A stretch of DNA of 64,000 nt from Lacunisphaera sp. (lineage in GTDB: Bacteria; Verrucomicrobiota; Verrucomicrobiia; Opitutales; Opitutaceae): assembly GCA_009695095.1 (NCBI GenBank), contig SIBQ01000005.1, positions 36,409 to 100,408 on the forward strand, written 5' to 3'. The stretch's first letter is position 1, and every line of letters begins with the position of its first letter. The notes under the pieces were generated by a model. The model worked only from the letters and a program-made list of their open reading frames with translations. It did no database searches and was not told the DNA's origin. Made by a program: the position numbers and the translations under genes. Positions 50,684 to 59,393 of the stretch are shown piece after piece.

Positions 50684-51367
50684 TCAAAGGCCCTTGGGGA
50701 CGACACGGCCTTTCTCGACTCCGCGGTTGCGATAGTCCGTCTGCTGGCCACCAGCCGGGAGTTTCTTTTCAAATTGTTGGGAGCTGCTGCTCTCAACCCC
50801 GACCACGTTCGGGGCGTTTTTGTCCAGAGTCTGGATTTGCAGGGTGGCGTCGCCGATTTGCAGGTCGCGCGGTGCCGTGCTCTGGGTGCCGCCGGCGGCC
50901 TGGGCGCCCTCGGGCACCTTCAAATTCGCCACCTGCGTGCCTTGGGCCTCGGCGGCCGGCCCCTCGGCAATCGGGCCGTCGCCCCCCTGCTGCTGGTTGC
51001 TCTGCGGCTCGGCCTGGGCGTTGCCCCCGGCACCTCTGGTTGCCTCATTTTTCTCCGCCGACGCCGACTGGCTGCCGGCCGGGCCGGAATCGGGGGAGAC
51101 CTTGGCGCCTTTGGGCCCCTCCTTTTCGCCCATTTCAATCTCTGACAGCATCCCGTGAAGGGGGCGTTTCTCCTGCTCAAAGGCGGAACCGTCCAGCAGG
51201 TCGGGATCGGGAACGCCTGTCTTGAGGGGCCTCGCGGTCTTGCCGATGCTCTTGGGCGCGGGAATGCGTGGCGCGGTGACCGCCGGAGCGGGGATCGCGG
51301 TTTGCGCCCAAGCTGCCACCACCACAGTCGCGGCCAGCAGGCAAAGGCGGCAAAGGCGGAGTGGCAT
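50684..51367 (-). CDS. Secreted low-complexity protein of unknown function
   Basis: The start MPLRLCRLCLLAATVVVAAW at 51367 gives 227 residues with a signal peptide. The mature part is proline-rich at first (TAIPAPAVTAPRIPAPKSIG), has one conserved-looking block LLDGSAFEQEKRPLHGMLSE, and is otherwise a Gly/Ala/Gln-rich disordered chain ending GRVVPKGL. No domain is recognised. It is the middle gene of the three-gene minus-strand operon: the TPR gene ends 10 bp upstream and the TSP3-repeat gene begins 24 bp downstream. Genome context suggests a periplasmic linker or adaptor, which is inference. Confidence 0.7.
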   Translation of the reverse strand: MPLRLCRLCLLAATVVVAAWAQTAIPAPAVTAPRIPAPKSIGKTARPLKTGVPDPDLLDGSAFEQEKRPLHGMLSEIEMGEKEGPKGAKVSPDSGPAGSQSASAEKNEATRGAGGNAQAEPQSNQQQGGDGPIAEGPAAEAQGTQVANLKVPEGAQAAGGTQSTAPRDLQIGDATLQIQTLDKNAPNVVGVESSSSQQFEKKLPAGGQQTDYRNRGVEKGRVVPKGL

Positions 51368-51377
51368 GGCGCGGGAT

Positions 51378-53075
51378 TTAACTGCTGGCGCGCAGGGTGC
51401 AGGTGACGTTGACGATCGGCGGCGTGGAGCCATTGCGCACTTGCAGCATGAGCAGGACGTCCTGGTAACCCTTGCGGCGGCCAATGATCTCGTAGTTGCC
51501 GGGCAGGATTTTCACCATCTCGGACTTGATTTTTCCCAGCATGCGAAAATTACTGATGGAAACCCAGGAATCGCCATCCGAGTGGAACGTGATCTCGACC
51601 GGCTGGCTTTGAGAAAGCAGCAGGGTGCGCAACTGGTCGACCGGTCCGGACAGCGGCAGGTAGGCGGGTTTGATGGCCATGGCTTCATTGAAGTAGCGGA
51701 TGGCCGCCTGGAATTCGGCGTGCGAGGCGCACTGCTCGGCGACTTCCACCAGCCTGTTGAACTGCATGAGCGTGCGGATCATCCGGCCAGTGCGGACGTA
51801 GCCTTCCTTGGCCTCGGCGTGCTCGGGTTCGAGCTGCATCGTGGCGTTGTAGGCGACGCGCGCCTGCTCCCATTCGAATTTATTTTCGTAATCAAAGGCC
51901 TTCGCGAGGGACTGCTTCACCGCCTCGCGATGCGCGGTCTCGCGGGTTTCGGCCAGGGCTTTCTTGACGTCGTCCTTTTGCAGATAGACTTTCAGGGCGC
52001 GCTCATAGGAAGCGATGGCCTTCGGCCAGTCGCGCTGGGCACGGGCGGCTTGGGCCAGCGTCAGGGCGCCTTGGAATTCCGTCTCCTTCTCGAGGCGCTC
52101 GGCGCGGGATTTGCCCTGCTGGGCCACAGCGGAGAAAGCGTCGATTTCGAACGCCTTGGTGAAGGTCTCGCGCGCCTTGGCGTATTCCTTTTTTTCCTCA
52201 AAACCGGCCCCTTGCAGCAACAGGGCATACACCCGGTCGGCGACCTCCGCGCGTTTCAGACCCTGCGCGGCGAGCTCGTTGCTGGGATCCTTCCCGAGGG
52301 CGGCCTTGAAGGCCGCGAGGGCCGCGTCGCGCTGTCCGGAGGCTACGGCCCCCTGCCCTAGGCGCAGCTGCTCGTCGACAAATGATTTTAACGCCTGCTC
52401 GGCCCGGCCGAGAGCCGCAAAGGCGGTATCGTATTGTTTCTTGGCGGTGGCGAAGCGGCCATCGATAAAGAACTGCCGGCCGGTGCCGGCGTCGTTGAAG
52501 GCGGTTTCAAATTCCTGCGGGGCCAGGCTGCGCGCACGGTCGAGCTCCTTCATGCGGAGAATGACTTCATCGTAGGCCTTCTGGGTCTCCTGCTTGAGTT
52601 TGACGTTCAGGCCGAAGTCGTCGATTTCGCGGTTCAGCGCATCAAAGCGGGCGAAGGCGCGCGCGAAGTCCCGGGAGGCCAGCAGGGCCTCGCCACCGAG
52701 ATAGGCCTTCTCGATCAGGATGAGCTGCTGCAGTTGTGAGGGATGGTCTTGCGGGAGACGGCGCATCTCGCCGAGCGCCTTGGCGGCGGTCTCGCGCGCC
52801 AGCTGGGCCTTGGACTCGCTGACGAAGGCCGTGCCCGGGCTCTCGGGGGCACTGGCGACGGCGGGGCGGTTGCTTAAAAATTGCGGGCCGACCACCAGGC
52901 GGATTCCGCGGATTGCCACTCCAGCGATGATGAGCAGGCCGAGGAAGCCGCCGGCGGACCACGCCAGGATGCGCATCAGGGTCCAGTGTTTTTTGCCGGC
53001 GGCGCGCCCATGCTCGGGATCCCAGTGGATGATCCGGCGCTTCTTCGCCGGGAGGGGGTCGGATTGTTCACTCAT
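51378..53075 (-). CDS. Membrane-anchored TPR protein with PEGA-like C-terminal domain
   Basis: The 565-residue protein has a basic cytoplasmic start, one membrane helix (about 36-58, LAWSAGGFLGLLIIAGVAIR), then a long helical region. TPR-type units include FARAFARFDALNREI, AAFKAALGKDPSNELAAQGL, KARETFTKAFEIDAFSAVAQ and AIASYERALKVYLQKDD. The last 65 residues (VEITFHSDGDSWVSISNFRM to VTCTLRASS) resemble a PEGA-type beta domain (VKILPGNYEIIGRRKGYQD). TPR parts bind partners, and PEGA parts often sit near the cell wall. It is the first gene of the operon that faces the vWA operon, and its promoter is in the 53076-53257 gap. Confidence 0.85.
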   Translation of the reverse strand: MSEQSDPLPAKKRRIIHWDPEHGRAAGKKHWTLMRILAWSAGGFLGLLIIAGVAIRGIRLVVGPQFLSNRPAVASAPESPGTAFVSESKAQLARETAAKALGEMRRLPQDHPSQLQQLILIEKAYLGGEALLASRDFARAFARFDALNREIDDFGLNVKLKQETQKAYDEVILRMKELDRARSLAPQEFETAFNDAGTGRQFFIDGRFATAKKQYDTAFAALGRAEQALKSFVDEQLRLGQGAVASGQRDAALAAFKAALGKDPSNELAAQGLKRAEVADRVYALLLQGAGFEEKKEYAKARETFTKAFEIDAFSAVAQQGKSRAERLEKETEFQGALTLAQAARAQRDWPKAIASYERALKVYLQKDDVKKALAETRETAHREAVKQSLAKAFDYENKFEWEQARVAYNATMQLEPEHAEAKEGYVRTGRMIRTLMQFNRLVEVAEQCASHAEFQAAIRYFNEAMAIKPAYLPLSGPVDQLRTLLLSQSQPVEITFHSDGDSWVSISNFRMLGKIKSEMVKILPGNYEIIGRRKGYQDVLLMLQVRNGSTPPIVNVTCTLRASS

Positions 53076-53201
53076 GGCGTGGGGGCTATCCAGAATCGCA
53101 GGCAGGCCAGCAATTGGACCGTCCGCGAGTCGGTTTGTTCAACGTCAAGCTGAGCAATTTTCCTTCCTGCGCAAATGCCAAATATTTACGGTGAGCACCC
53201 T

Positions 53202-53229
53202 TGCCATCCGGGACATCCGTGCTACCATT
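53202..53229 (+). promoter_or_regulatory. Candidate promoter for the M48 peptidase gene
   Basis: TTGCCA (53202-53207) is followed after 16 bp by TACCAT (53224-53229), a fair match to -35 and -10 boxes, 29 bp before the ATG at 53258. The call is visual only and the -10 matches at four of six positions. Confidence 0.35.
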
Positions 53230-53257
53230 ACGCGTCCCTGTTCCGTAACCTTCCCCC

Positions 53258-54082
53258 ATGAGATTGGTTGCCCGCTTTTTCGCCCTCGCCGGTGTCCTCT
53301 CCCTGCTGTTGACCGCCGGGTGTTATCAGGTGCCGGTCACAGGTCGCTCCGCCATGAGCATGGTCTCGGACAAGGAGGTCGCCAAGCAAAGCATGGCGGC
53401 GTTCGAGGAGATGAAGAAAAAATACACCGTCAGCCGCAACAAGGACTTCAAGGAGCGGGTCCAGCGGGTGGGCGAACGCCTGGCCAAAGCGGTGTTCGGG
53501 GACGTGCCCGACGCCGATTGGGAGTTTGTCGTCTTTGAGGTGCCGCAGCAGGTCAACGCCTTTGCCATGGCAGGCGGCAAGGTGGGCGTTTTCACCGGCC
53601 TGTTCAAAATTGTGAAGAATGACGACCAGCTCGCTTCGGTGCTGGCCCATGAGATCGCGCACGTGGCGGCGCGCCATGTCAACGAAAGGCTCTCCCGGCA
53701 GATGGCCGTTAAAGGCGGGGGTCTGCTGGTGGGCGGGGTTATGGCCGGCAGAGGCGCTGGCTATCTCACCTCAGGTGCGGTGCTGGATGCCTATGGCCTC
53801 TCGACGGGCATCACCGCGGTGGGTTTCGACAGGAAAAAGGAAAAGGAAGCCGACCATATCGGCATCATGTATATGGCCCGCGCCGGCTATAATCCGGAGG
53901 AATCCATCAGGGTGATCGAAAGCCTTGAGGCCGCGTCGACCGGCCAGCCCCTCCCGCCGGCCTGGTTGTCCACGCACCCGTCCAACCCCGAGCGCATCCT
54001 GCAGCTCATGGACCTCATGCCCAAGGCCCTGGAAGCCTATCGGCAGAGCAGCCGTATCCAGACTCCCGTCTTGGTGAAATAA
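53258..54082 (+). CDS. M48 family metallopeptidase, lipoprotein
   Basis: The 274-residue protein has a lipoprotein signal (LLLTAGC, Cys22). A periplasmic M48 peptidase domain holds HEIAHVAARH (zinc ligands His131 and His135, catalytic Glu132) and KEKEADHIGIMYMARAGYNP with the third ligand. The segment VNAFAMAGGKVGVFTGLFKI before the zinc site is typical. It matches the LoiP/YcaL group of outer-membrane quality-control proteases rather than the membrane-spanning HtpX. It is followed after 3 bp by the TonB-domain gene. Its substrate is unknown. Confidence 0.92.
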   Translation: MRLVARFFALAGVLSLLLTAGCYQVPVTGRSAMSMVSDKEVAKQSMAAFEEMKKKYTVSRNKDFKERVQRVGERLAKAVFGDVPDADWEFVVFEVPQQVNAFAMAGGKVGVFTGLFKIVKNDDQLASVLAHEIAHVAARHVNERLSRQMAVKGGGLLVGGVMAGRGAGYLTSGAVLDAYGLSTGITAVGFDRKKEKEADHIGIMYMARAGYNPEESIRVIESLEAASTGQPLPPAWLSTHPSNPERILQLMDLMPKALEAYRQSSRIQTPVLVK

Positions 54083-54085
54083 TTC

Positions 54086-54943
54086 ATGCCGGCTCCAAAC
54101 ACAGTGCAATCCTGCCTCCGTCCCATTTCACTCTCTGTGCCCCAGTGCTCGCTGGCCGCTTGTTTACTGATGGCAAGTGCCCTCGCCGGCGCGTTGGTGG
54201 CGCAGCAGGCCGAGCCCGCGCAGCCCGACAATCGGAGCGCACCGGTGGCCATTCGCACCGTCTCGCCCAAACACCCGCCTGAGTTGCGCCGGCGGCTCAT
54301 CAACGGCAACGCCGAGATCGAGTGCCTGATCACCGAGGCGGGCCGCGTGGCTGATACCCGGGTGGTGTCGGCCTCGCAGGCCGAGTTTGGCGAGGCCGCG
54401 ACCGAGGCCGTGCGCCAATGGGAATTCAGGCCGGGTGAGCGCAATGGGATCCCCACCGCCATGAGCGTGCGCATCCCGTTCTCGTTCCAGATGACGAACG
54501 GGGAGAAGCTCGAGATTCTGGCGGGCCACGCCCTCTTTGAACAGGTCAGCGACCCGGTTATCCCGGCCCAGCAGTTGACGTCCTGGCCCTCGCCCAAGCA
54601 ATTCGTCCTGCCCCACTACCCCGAGGAGCTCCGGGGCAGCGGCAAGCACGGCAAAGCCGTCGTCTCGATCGTGATCAACAAGGAGGGCAAGGTCGTCAAC
54701 CCGAAGATTGTCAAATATACCTATCCCGAGTTCATCTGGCCCGCCCTGGCCGCCGCGGTCAGCCTCGAGTTCAAACCGCTGAAGGCGGACAAGACGCCCA
54801 TCTGCGTCTCGATGGATTTGCAGTTCGATTTCGTGGCCGAAGCGGCCAAGCCCAAGCTGGCCGCCCCGGAGATAAAAAACCCCCCGCCCCGAAAAAATCC
54901 AGGGATTGATCCGCCTGGCACCCTGCCGATGCGCAGCCGGTAG
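54086..54943 (+). CDS. Protein with two TonB C-terminal domains
   Basis: The 285-residue protein has an N-terminal hydrophobic segment (CSLAACLLMASALAGALVAQ) that may be a signal or an anchor. Two TonB_C-like units follow. Unit 1: PKHPPELRRRLINGNAEIEC, EAGRVADTRVVSASQAEFGE, AVRQWEFRPGERNG. Unit 2: LPHYPEELRGSGKHGKAVVS, KEGKVVNPKIVKYTYPEFIW, SLEFKPLKADKTPIC. The proline-rich periplasm-spanning region of true TonB is absent, so it may be a TonB-domain repeat protein rather than an energy transducer. The C-terminal 20 residues (PPPRKNPGIDPPGT) run up to the truncated tolC gene on the other strand, so the last part may not be native. Confidence 0.8.
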   Translation: MPAPNTVQSCLRPISLSVPQCSLAACLLMASALAGALVAQQAEPAQPDNRSAPVAIRTVSPKHPPELRRRLINGNAEIECLITEAGRVADTRVVSASQAEFGEAATEAVRQWEFRPGERNGIPTAMSVRIPFSFQMTNGEKLEILAGHALFEQVSDPVIPAQQLTSWPSPKQFVLPHYPEELRGSGKHGKAVVSIVINKEGKVVNPKIVKYTYPEFIWPALAAAVSLEFKPLKADKTPICVSMDLQFDFVAEAAKPKLAAPEIKNPPPRKNPGIDPPGTLPMRSR

Positions 54944-55722
54944 TGCAGGGCGTGGCGCTCGGCGAAGAGAATGCCTTCCTCGCGGCTCGCGACGCGCGAC
55001 CGGGCGGAGGTGACGTCGTATTCGGACATCGCGCCGACTTTGAAGCGCTTTTCGTTTTCGGCGAGCAGCTGGGCCGCGAGCTCGCGCGAACGGATGGCGC
55101 TGCGCAGGTTGGCGAGGGCGAAGTTGAGGTCGTTGTAGGTGAAGATGACGCGCGTGACAGTATCAATTACCGCCTGCCGGAACTGCCATTCGCTGATGCT
55201 GCGGTTGGCTTGGGCGATGCGGATCGAGGCGAGCGTGGGGCCGAAGCCGAAATTGCGCAGCAGCGGCTGGCTGCCGGAGACGCCGGCAAAGGTGGCGAAG
55301 TTGTCGGTGTAGGCGTTGAAGGTGCCGCGGGCATTGGTGCTGTTCCCACCAAGCCTGTAGGTCATGCCCCAGGGCAGCACGCCGCCGACGTTGAGGTCGT
55401 AGGTGTCGGTCTGGGTGACGCTCGTCGCGCCGCGCAAGTCGGTGGTCGTGTCAATGAGTGCAGGGTTGCTGTTGTCCGAGTAATTGTAGCTGCCGGTGAG
55501 CACGGGGTCAAATTTGCCCAGCGACTCGGTCACGCGGGCGGCAGCAATGGCGGCATCGTAACCCTAGACTTTGATGGAAAATTTTTTCGCCAGCGCCTGT
55601 CGGACCGCGTCCTCCATCGTGATGGTCTCTGTCACCGGGTTGCCGACGACGGACAATGCGACGGCCGGGATTGTCGTGAACGTAAGGAGAAGCAGTGCGA
55701 CGAATCGCCGGGCGGTAGACAT
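54944..55722 (-). pseudogene. TolC-family outer-membrane efflux protein, truncated, with stop codon
   Basis: From ATG 55722 the frame gives MSTARRFVALLLLTFTTIPA, a signal peptide, and TETITMEDAVRQALAKKFSI, the usual first TolC helix. A TAG (55564-55566) stands where a glutamine codon is likely. The same frame continues GYDAAIAAARVTESLGKFDP, VLPWGMTYRLGGNSTNARGT, AGVSGSQPLLRNFGFGPTLA, FRQAVIDTVTRVIFTYNDLN and MSEYDVTSARSRVASREEGI, then loses homology at the convergent TonB-domain gene. The second half of the barrel and tunnel (about 200 residues) is gone. Both the nonsense codon and the truncation show that it is inactive. Confidence 0.85.
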
Positions 55723-55999
55723 TGGAGGTTGAGTTATCCCCACTTTGCAACCCTCGTGCCAGCCCAAAAACTAAATATAACTCACTGGTCTACAAAGACT
55801 AGCCAGCCCACCCAATATCGCCTCCACCGGGTCCAGCCACGTCGGCGGGATTTGGCAATCCCGAAAATGGGAAGAGGCGCCTGCGCGCAGTTATTGCTTA
55901 TGGATTCCTGGTTTACAGAGCCTGAGTCAAATAACTCATAACCCTTAACTGAGCCACCGGCGCTCACTCGCTACATCGCGCCCGAAAACCGGATAAAGG

Positions 56000-56356
56000 C
56001 TACTTTGCCCAGAGCCGGGCGGCGGCGTAGAGCAGGAACACGGCGAAGGTCCGCTTGGCATATATCGCGGGGATTTTCTGGATGAAGAGCGAGCCGAGGA
56101 CGGCGCCGACCGCCCCCGCAAGGGCGCACGCCCAGAAAACCGGCCAGTTGATTTTCCCGAGGCTGAAATGGGTCGCGCTCCCGGCGAGGGAAATGGGAAT
56201 GATGAGTGCAAGCGAGGTGCCGACCGCGATGTGATAGTCGATTTTGAAGAGCAGGACGAGCACCGGCACAATGATGATGCCGCCGCCAATGCCGAAACAG
56301 CCGCTGGCGAAACCGGCCAACAGTCCGAGAAGCGCATAGCCTAGGGTTGGGTTCAT
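56000..56356 (-). CDS. TauE/SafE-type sulfite exporter, half-size
   Basis: The start MNPTLGYALLGLLAGFASGC at 56356 gives 118 residues and four membrane helices. The pattern GLLAGFASGCFGIGGGIIIV followed by DYHIAVGTSLALIIPISLAG is the repeat signature of the TauE/SafE (TSUP) family. Full-length members have two such repeats (about 250 residues); this one has only one. Single-repeat members exist in databases, so it may be a dimerising half-transporter, though loss of the second half cannot be excluded. Substrate is probably a sulfur-containing anion such as sulfite. Confidence 0.75.
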   Translation of the reverse strand: MNPTLGYALLGLLAGFASGCFGIGGGIIIVPVLVLLFKIDYHIAVGTSLALIIPISLAGSATHFSLGKINWPVFWACALAGAVGAVLGSLFIQKIPAIYAKRTFAVFLLYAAARLWAK

Positions 56357-56433
56357 AAAGACAGAGGTGTCAGGTTTTGGTGTCGGGTGCGAGAGAACCG
56401 GAGTTTGCCGCAAAGGCTACTGAGCATGCAACC

Positions 56434-57096
56434 TCATCCCATCAGCAAACCGTCGGCGAGACGGATGACGCGCGAGCCGTAGGTGGAATTCTCCTGCGAG
56501 TGGGTCACCTGGATGATGGTGGTGCCTTCGCCGTTGAGTTTCTTGAAGAGGGTCATGATCTCGCGGCCCTGGTCGGAATGCAGGTTGCCGGTAGGTTCGT
56601 CCGCAAGGATGAGCGATGGCTTGGCGATGAGTGCGCGGGCCACACCGACGAGCTGCTGCTGGCCACCGGACAACTGGCTGGGATACAGGTCCTTTTTCCC
56701 GACGATGCCAAAGCGGTCGAGGACATCGCACACGACGGACTCACGCTCCTTCTTCGGAATGTCCCGGTAGGAAAGCGGGATTTCGAGGTTTTCGTAGACG
56801 GTGAGATCGTCGAGCAGGTAGTAGCTTTGGAAGACGAAGCCGATGTGCTTTTTCTGCAGCTCGAATCGCTTCTTCTTGTCCAGCTGGTGCACAGCCTCGC
56901 CGTGCAGCGTGTATTCGCCGCCCCAGACGCTGTCGTGCCGGCCGAGGATGTGCAGCAGGGTGGACTTGCCGGAGCCGGACGGGCTCATGATGGAGACGAA
57001 TTCGCCCTCATTGATCGTGGGGTTGATGTTGCGCAGGGCGTAGAAGACGCCGCCTTTAAGCGGGTAGACTTTTTCGATGCCACGAAGGGTGATCAT
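56434..57096 (-). CDS. ABC transporter ATP-binding protein (LolD/MacB-like)
   Basis: The 220-residue protein is one ATPase subunit. It has Walker A IMSPSGSGKSTLLHILG, Q-loop FVFQSYYLLDDLTVYEN, signature QLSGGQQQLVGVARALI (R replaced by Q-L-V), Walker B SLILADEPTGNLHSDQG, and the switch histidine IQVTHSQEN. This matches the LolD/FtsE/MacB subfamily, which powers FtsX-type permeases. A degraded FtsX/MacB-type permease lies 4.6 kb away on the same strand, but no intact partner is adjacent, so it is an orphan here. Confidence 0.9.
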   Translation of the reverse strand: MITLRGIEKVYPLKGGVFYALRNINPTINEGEFVSIMSPSGSGKSTLLHILGRHDSVWGGEYTLHGEAVHQLDKKKRFELQKKHIGFVFQSYYLLDDLTVYENLEIPLSYRDIPKKERESVVCDVLDRFGIVGKKDLYPSQLSGGQQQLVGVARALIAKPSLILADEPTGNLHSDQGREIMTLFKKLNGEGTTIIQVTHSQENSTYGSRVIRLADGLLMG

Positions 57097-57146
57097 TTGC
57101 GGTCAGGTATTAAGGGTGGGAGGGAGCAGGGGCAAGGCGCACGTGC

Positions 57147-58184
57147 TCAAAGCGGCTCGATTTTCGTGATGCGGCCGCCGGCATGCGTCCAGCGATGGAG
57201 GGTCGGGGCGACGGCGTACTTCAGGGCCTTGAGCAGCGCGGGGGCGTCGCGTTTCTGCACCATGAGCTCCTGCACGCCCCCCGCATCGCAGCTGAAGATT
57301 TTCGCGTAGCCCTTGTAGAATCTCGGTTCGCCGATGATCCGCGACAATCCGGCCGGTGCGGCGGGCTCGCGGCGATCCAAGACGAGGAAACTGTAGGGCA
57401 GAGAACGCAGGTCGATGCCCGCCCGCTGGCCGAACTTGACCCAGCCGGAGTCGGCGTAGATGCCGGCGGGCGGAGTGGCGAAGAAATGGCACCAGTGCCG
57501 GTCGTGGCCGGCGGCGAGCACGCCGCAGGCCGCCTGATGCGGGCAAGGGGCGACCGCCTGCAGGCCGGCGCTGAGCAGTTTTTTTCTCCAGCTGCCCAGC
57601 ACCCGGCTGACTTCATGGTTGCCGGGTTCGACCCACAAAATTGTTCTGGCCCTAGCCATCAGCGCGAGCAATCCGGCCAGGTCGGGACCATGCAGCTCAT
57701 TGAGGACGTGGCTGGCCACCAGCACATCGACCTGTTCATTTCCTTGCAGAAACCGATGACTGGCGCGCTCTACGGCAAGTTGGGGAAAGACGGTCCGGCC
57801 TTGGTGCTCGGCAAAGTCCATCGCGAGGGCCGAGCGGTCGTGGACCAGCAGACGGCTGAAGTTGGCGGCGCCGAAGAACTCCACCACGCGCCGGCCGGCG
57901 ATGCCGCTGCCGCAACCCCAGTCAAGTACGGTGGCTCCCGTGGGCGGAGTCCAATCTCGCAGTTTCAACTCCCGCAGCACGGCATCCCACTTCCAGCCGA
58001 TACGCTGGCCGAAGGTGAAATCGTAGCATGCGAGGTCAGTGAGGGTGTGCCAGTAGGGTCCGTCCGCCGCGGCGCCGGAGAGAAAGTTGTCACGCAGCCG
58101 GTCGAGGATTTTCCAATCGAGCGATTCCCAGTTCACGCGCACCCTCCTGTTGCGACGGGGCATAGGCGGCCTTTTGGACTGCAT
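57147..58184 (-). CDS. Rsm22/METTL17-like ribosome-associated methyltransferase
   Basis: The 345-residue protein has a SAM-binding motif TVLDWGCGSGIAGRRVVEFF, then VDVLVASHVLNELHGPDLAG. The Rsm22 signature follows: LWVEPGNHEVSRVLGSWRKK, APCPHQAACGVL and DRHWCHFFATPPA. Rsm22 proteins bind near the small ribosomal subunit and contain Cys residues (CPH...C...WC) that may hold a metal or Fe-S cluster. In bacteria their exact role is not established. The C-terminal 100 residues are less conserved. It starts 19 bp downstream of another methyltransferase gene on the same strand. Confidence 0.85.
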   Translation of the reverse strand: MQSKRPPMPRRNRRVRVNWESLDWKILDRLRDNFLSGAAADGPYWHTLTDLACYDFTFGQRIGWKWDAVLRELKLRDWTPPTGATVLDWGCGSGIAGRRVVEFFGAANFSRLLVHDRSALAMDFAEHQGRTVFPQLAVERASHRFLQGNEQVDVLVASHVLNELHGPDLAGLLALMARARTILWVEPGNHEVSRVLGSWRKKLLSAGLQAVAPCPHQAACGVLAAGHDRHWCHFFATPPAGIYADSGWVKFGQRAGIDLRSLPYSFLVLDRREPAAPAGLSRIIGEPRFYKGYAKIFSCDAGGVQELMVQKRDAPALLKALKYAVAPTLHRWTHAGGRITKIEPL

Positions 58185-58203
58185 GCAGGTTGAGGTGGAA
58201 TGT

Positions 58204-59388
58204 TCATGTGGACAGGTCGAAATAGAAATGCCGGGCCAGCGCCTGAGACTTGATGCCGTAGAACGCAGCGAGCTGGCGTACGCGGGCTGCGGCCTCGTCG
58301 GTGCGGGCCGGACCGCTGCGCTTGGTGGCGGCGATCATCAGGTTCTTGGCCGTGTGCTCGGTGGAGATGAACTCAAAAACCTTGGTGTCATAGCCGGCCC
58401 ATTCGAGCAGGAGGGCGCGCAGCGCATCAGTGGCGAACTCGGCATGCCGTTCCTGGAAAATCCCGTGGCGCAGCGCCGGTGCGAGAACGGGTGCGGCTTG
58501 CAATTGCGGACGGACCTCCTGCTGGCAGCACGGCGCCACGACGATGAGCGTGGCCCCGGCCTGGACGCCCTTGGCGAGGGCGTCGTCGGTCGCGGTGTCG
58601 CACGCATGCAGGGCGATGAGCACGTCAAGCACCGGCAGCTTGATGGATTCAATCGTGCCCGGGACGAAGTTGAGATGCTCGCGGCCGGTCTCCCGGGCCA
58701 CGCGATTGCAGAGCTGCACAAGCTCCTCGCGCGCCTCGATGCCCCGGACGTGCGCGGCACGGCTCACGACGTGGTTGAAATAATCGTAGGCCGCGAAGGT
58801 TAGGTAGCCTTTGCCGCAGCCCATGTCGGCAATCTCCAGCGGGCGGTGCGTGGGCAGTGCGGCGTCGGCGGTGAGGTGGCTGAGGATCTCGGTGAACTTG
58901 TGGATCTGCCGGTGCTTGTCGGCCAGGCCCTCACGGACAGCGCCGGTGGCGGTGGTGACACCGAGCTTTTCCAGCCACGGCTGGCTCTGCTCCGTGAGCA
59001 GTCGCTTTTTCTGCCGGTCGTGGGTCTCGGCGGGTTTCTCGTGCACGGCCGGGCCGTAGGTGAGCCGCGGCGCGCCCTTCTTGTTGTATTCCAGCTGGGC
59101 CATGCGGGCGGACGTGAACAGGTGCGCGCTGTGGAAATCCGTGCCGATGAGCGCGGCGAGCGCGGTGATGGCGTCCTCGGGCGCGTGATTCTTGCTGATG
59201 TCCTGCCGGTCGTGGCGCCAGACAAAGGACAGGTGCGGGCTGCCGCGCAGTGTGACGGGCCGCACCAGCAGGTTGCGCAGCGTCGCGTCGGCACCGCGCG
59301 GCTTGCCGAGCGTGAGTTTCACGAGGCTGCCGTCGCGCACGCCGGCGGCGAGCTGGGCGAGAAAATCTTCCCGGGGAGGCACGGTCAT
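58204..59388 (-). CDS. SAM-dependent methyltransferase
   Basis: The start MTVPPREDFLAQLAAGVRDG at 59388 gives 394 residues. The N-terminal 180 residues form an unknown alpha/beta part (LVKLTLGKPRGADATLRNLL and HLFTSARMAQLEYNKKGA). The methyltransferase domain follows with EIADMGCGKGYLTFAAYDYF, VRGIEAREELVQLCNRVA, and VLIALHACDTATDDALAKG, a Methyltransf_32-like (GCD14-related) arrangement with HACD. It probably methylates RNA or protein, but the substrate is unknown. It lies 5 bp beyond the end of the next upstream gene (59394-61247), indicating an operon of three genes. Confidence 0.85.
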   Translation of the reverse strand: MTVPPREDFLAQLAAGVRDGSLVKLTLGKPRGADATLRNLLVRPVTLRGSPHLSFVWRHDRQDISKNHAPEDAITALAALIGTDFHSAHLFTSARMAQLEYNKKGAPRLTYGPAVHEKPAETHDRQKKRLLTEQSQPWLEKLGVTTATGAVREGLADKHRQIHKFTEILSHLTADAALPTHRPLEIADMGCGKGYLTFAAYDYFNHVVSRAAHVRGIEAREELVQLCNRVARETGREHLNFVPGTIESIKLPVLDVLIALHACDTATDDALAKGVQAGATLIVVAPCCQQEVRPQLQAAPVLAPALRHGIFQERHAEFATDALRALLLEWAGYDTKVFEFISTEHTAKNLMIAATKRSGPARTDEAAARVRQLAAFYGIKSQALARHFYFDLST

Positions 59389-59393
59389 CAGAG

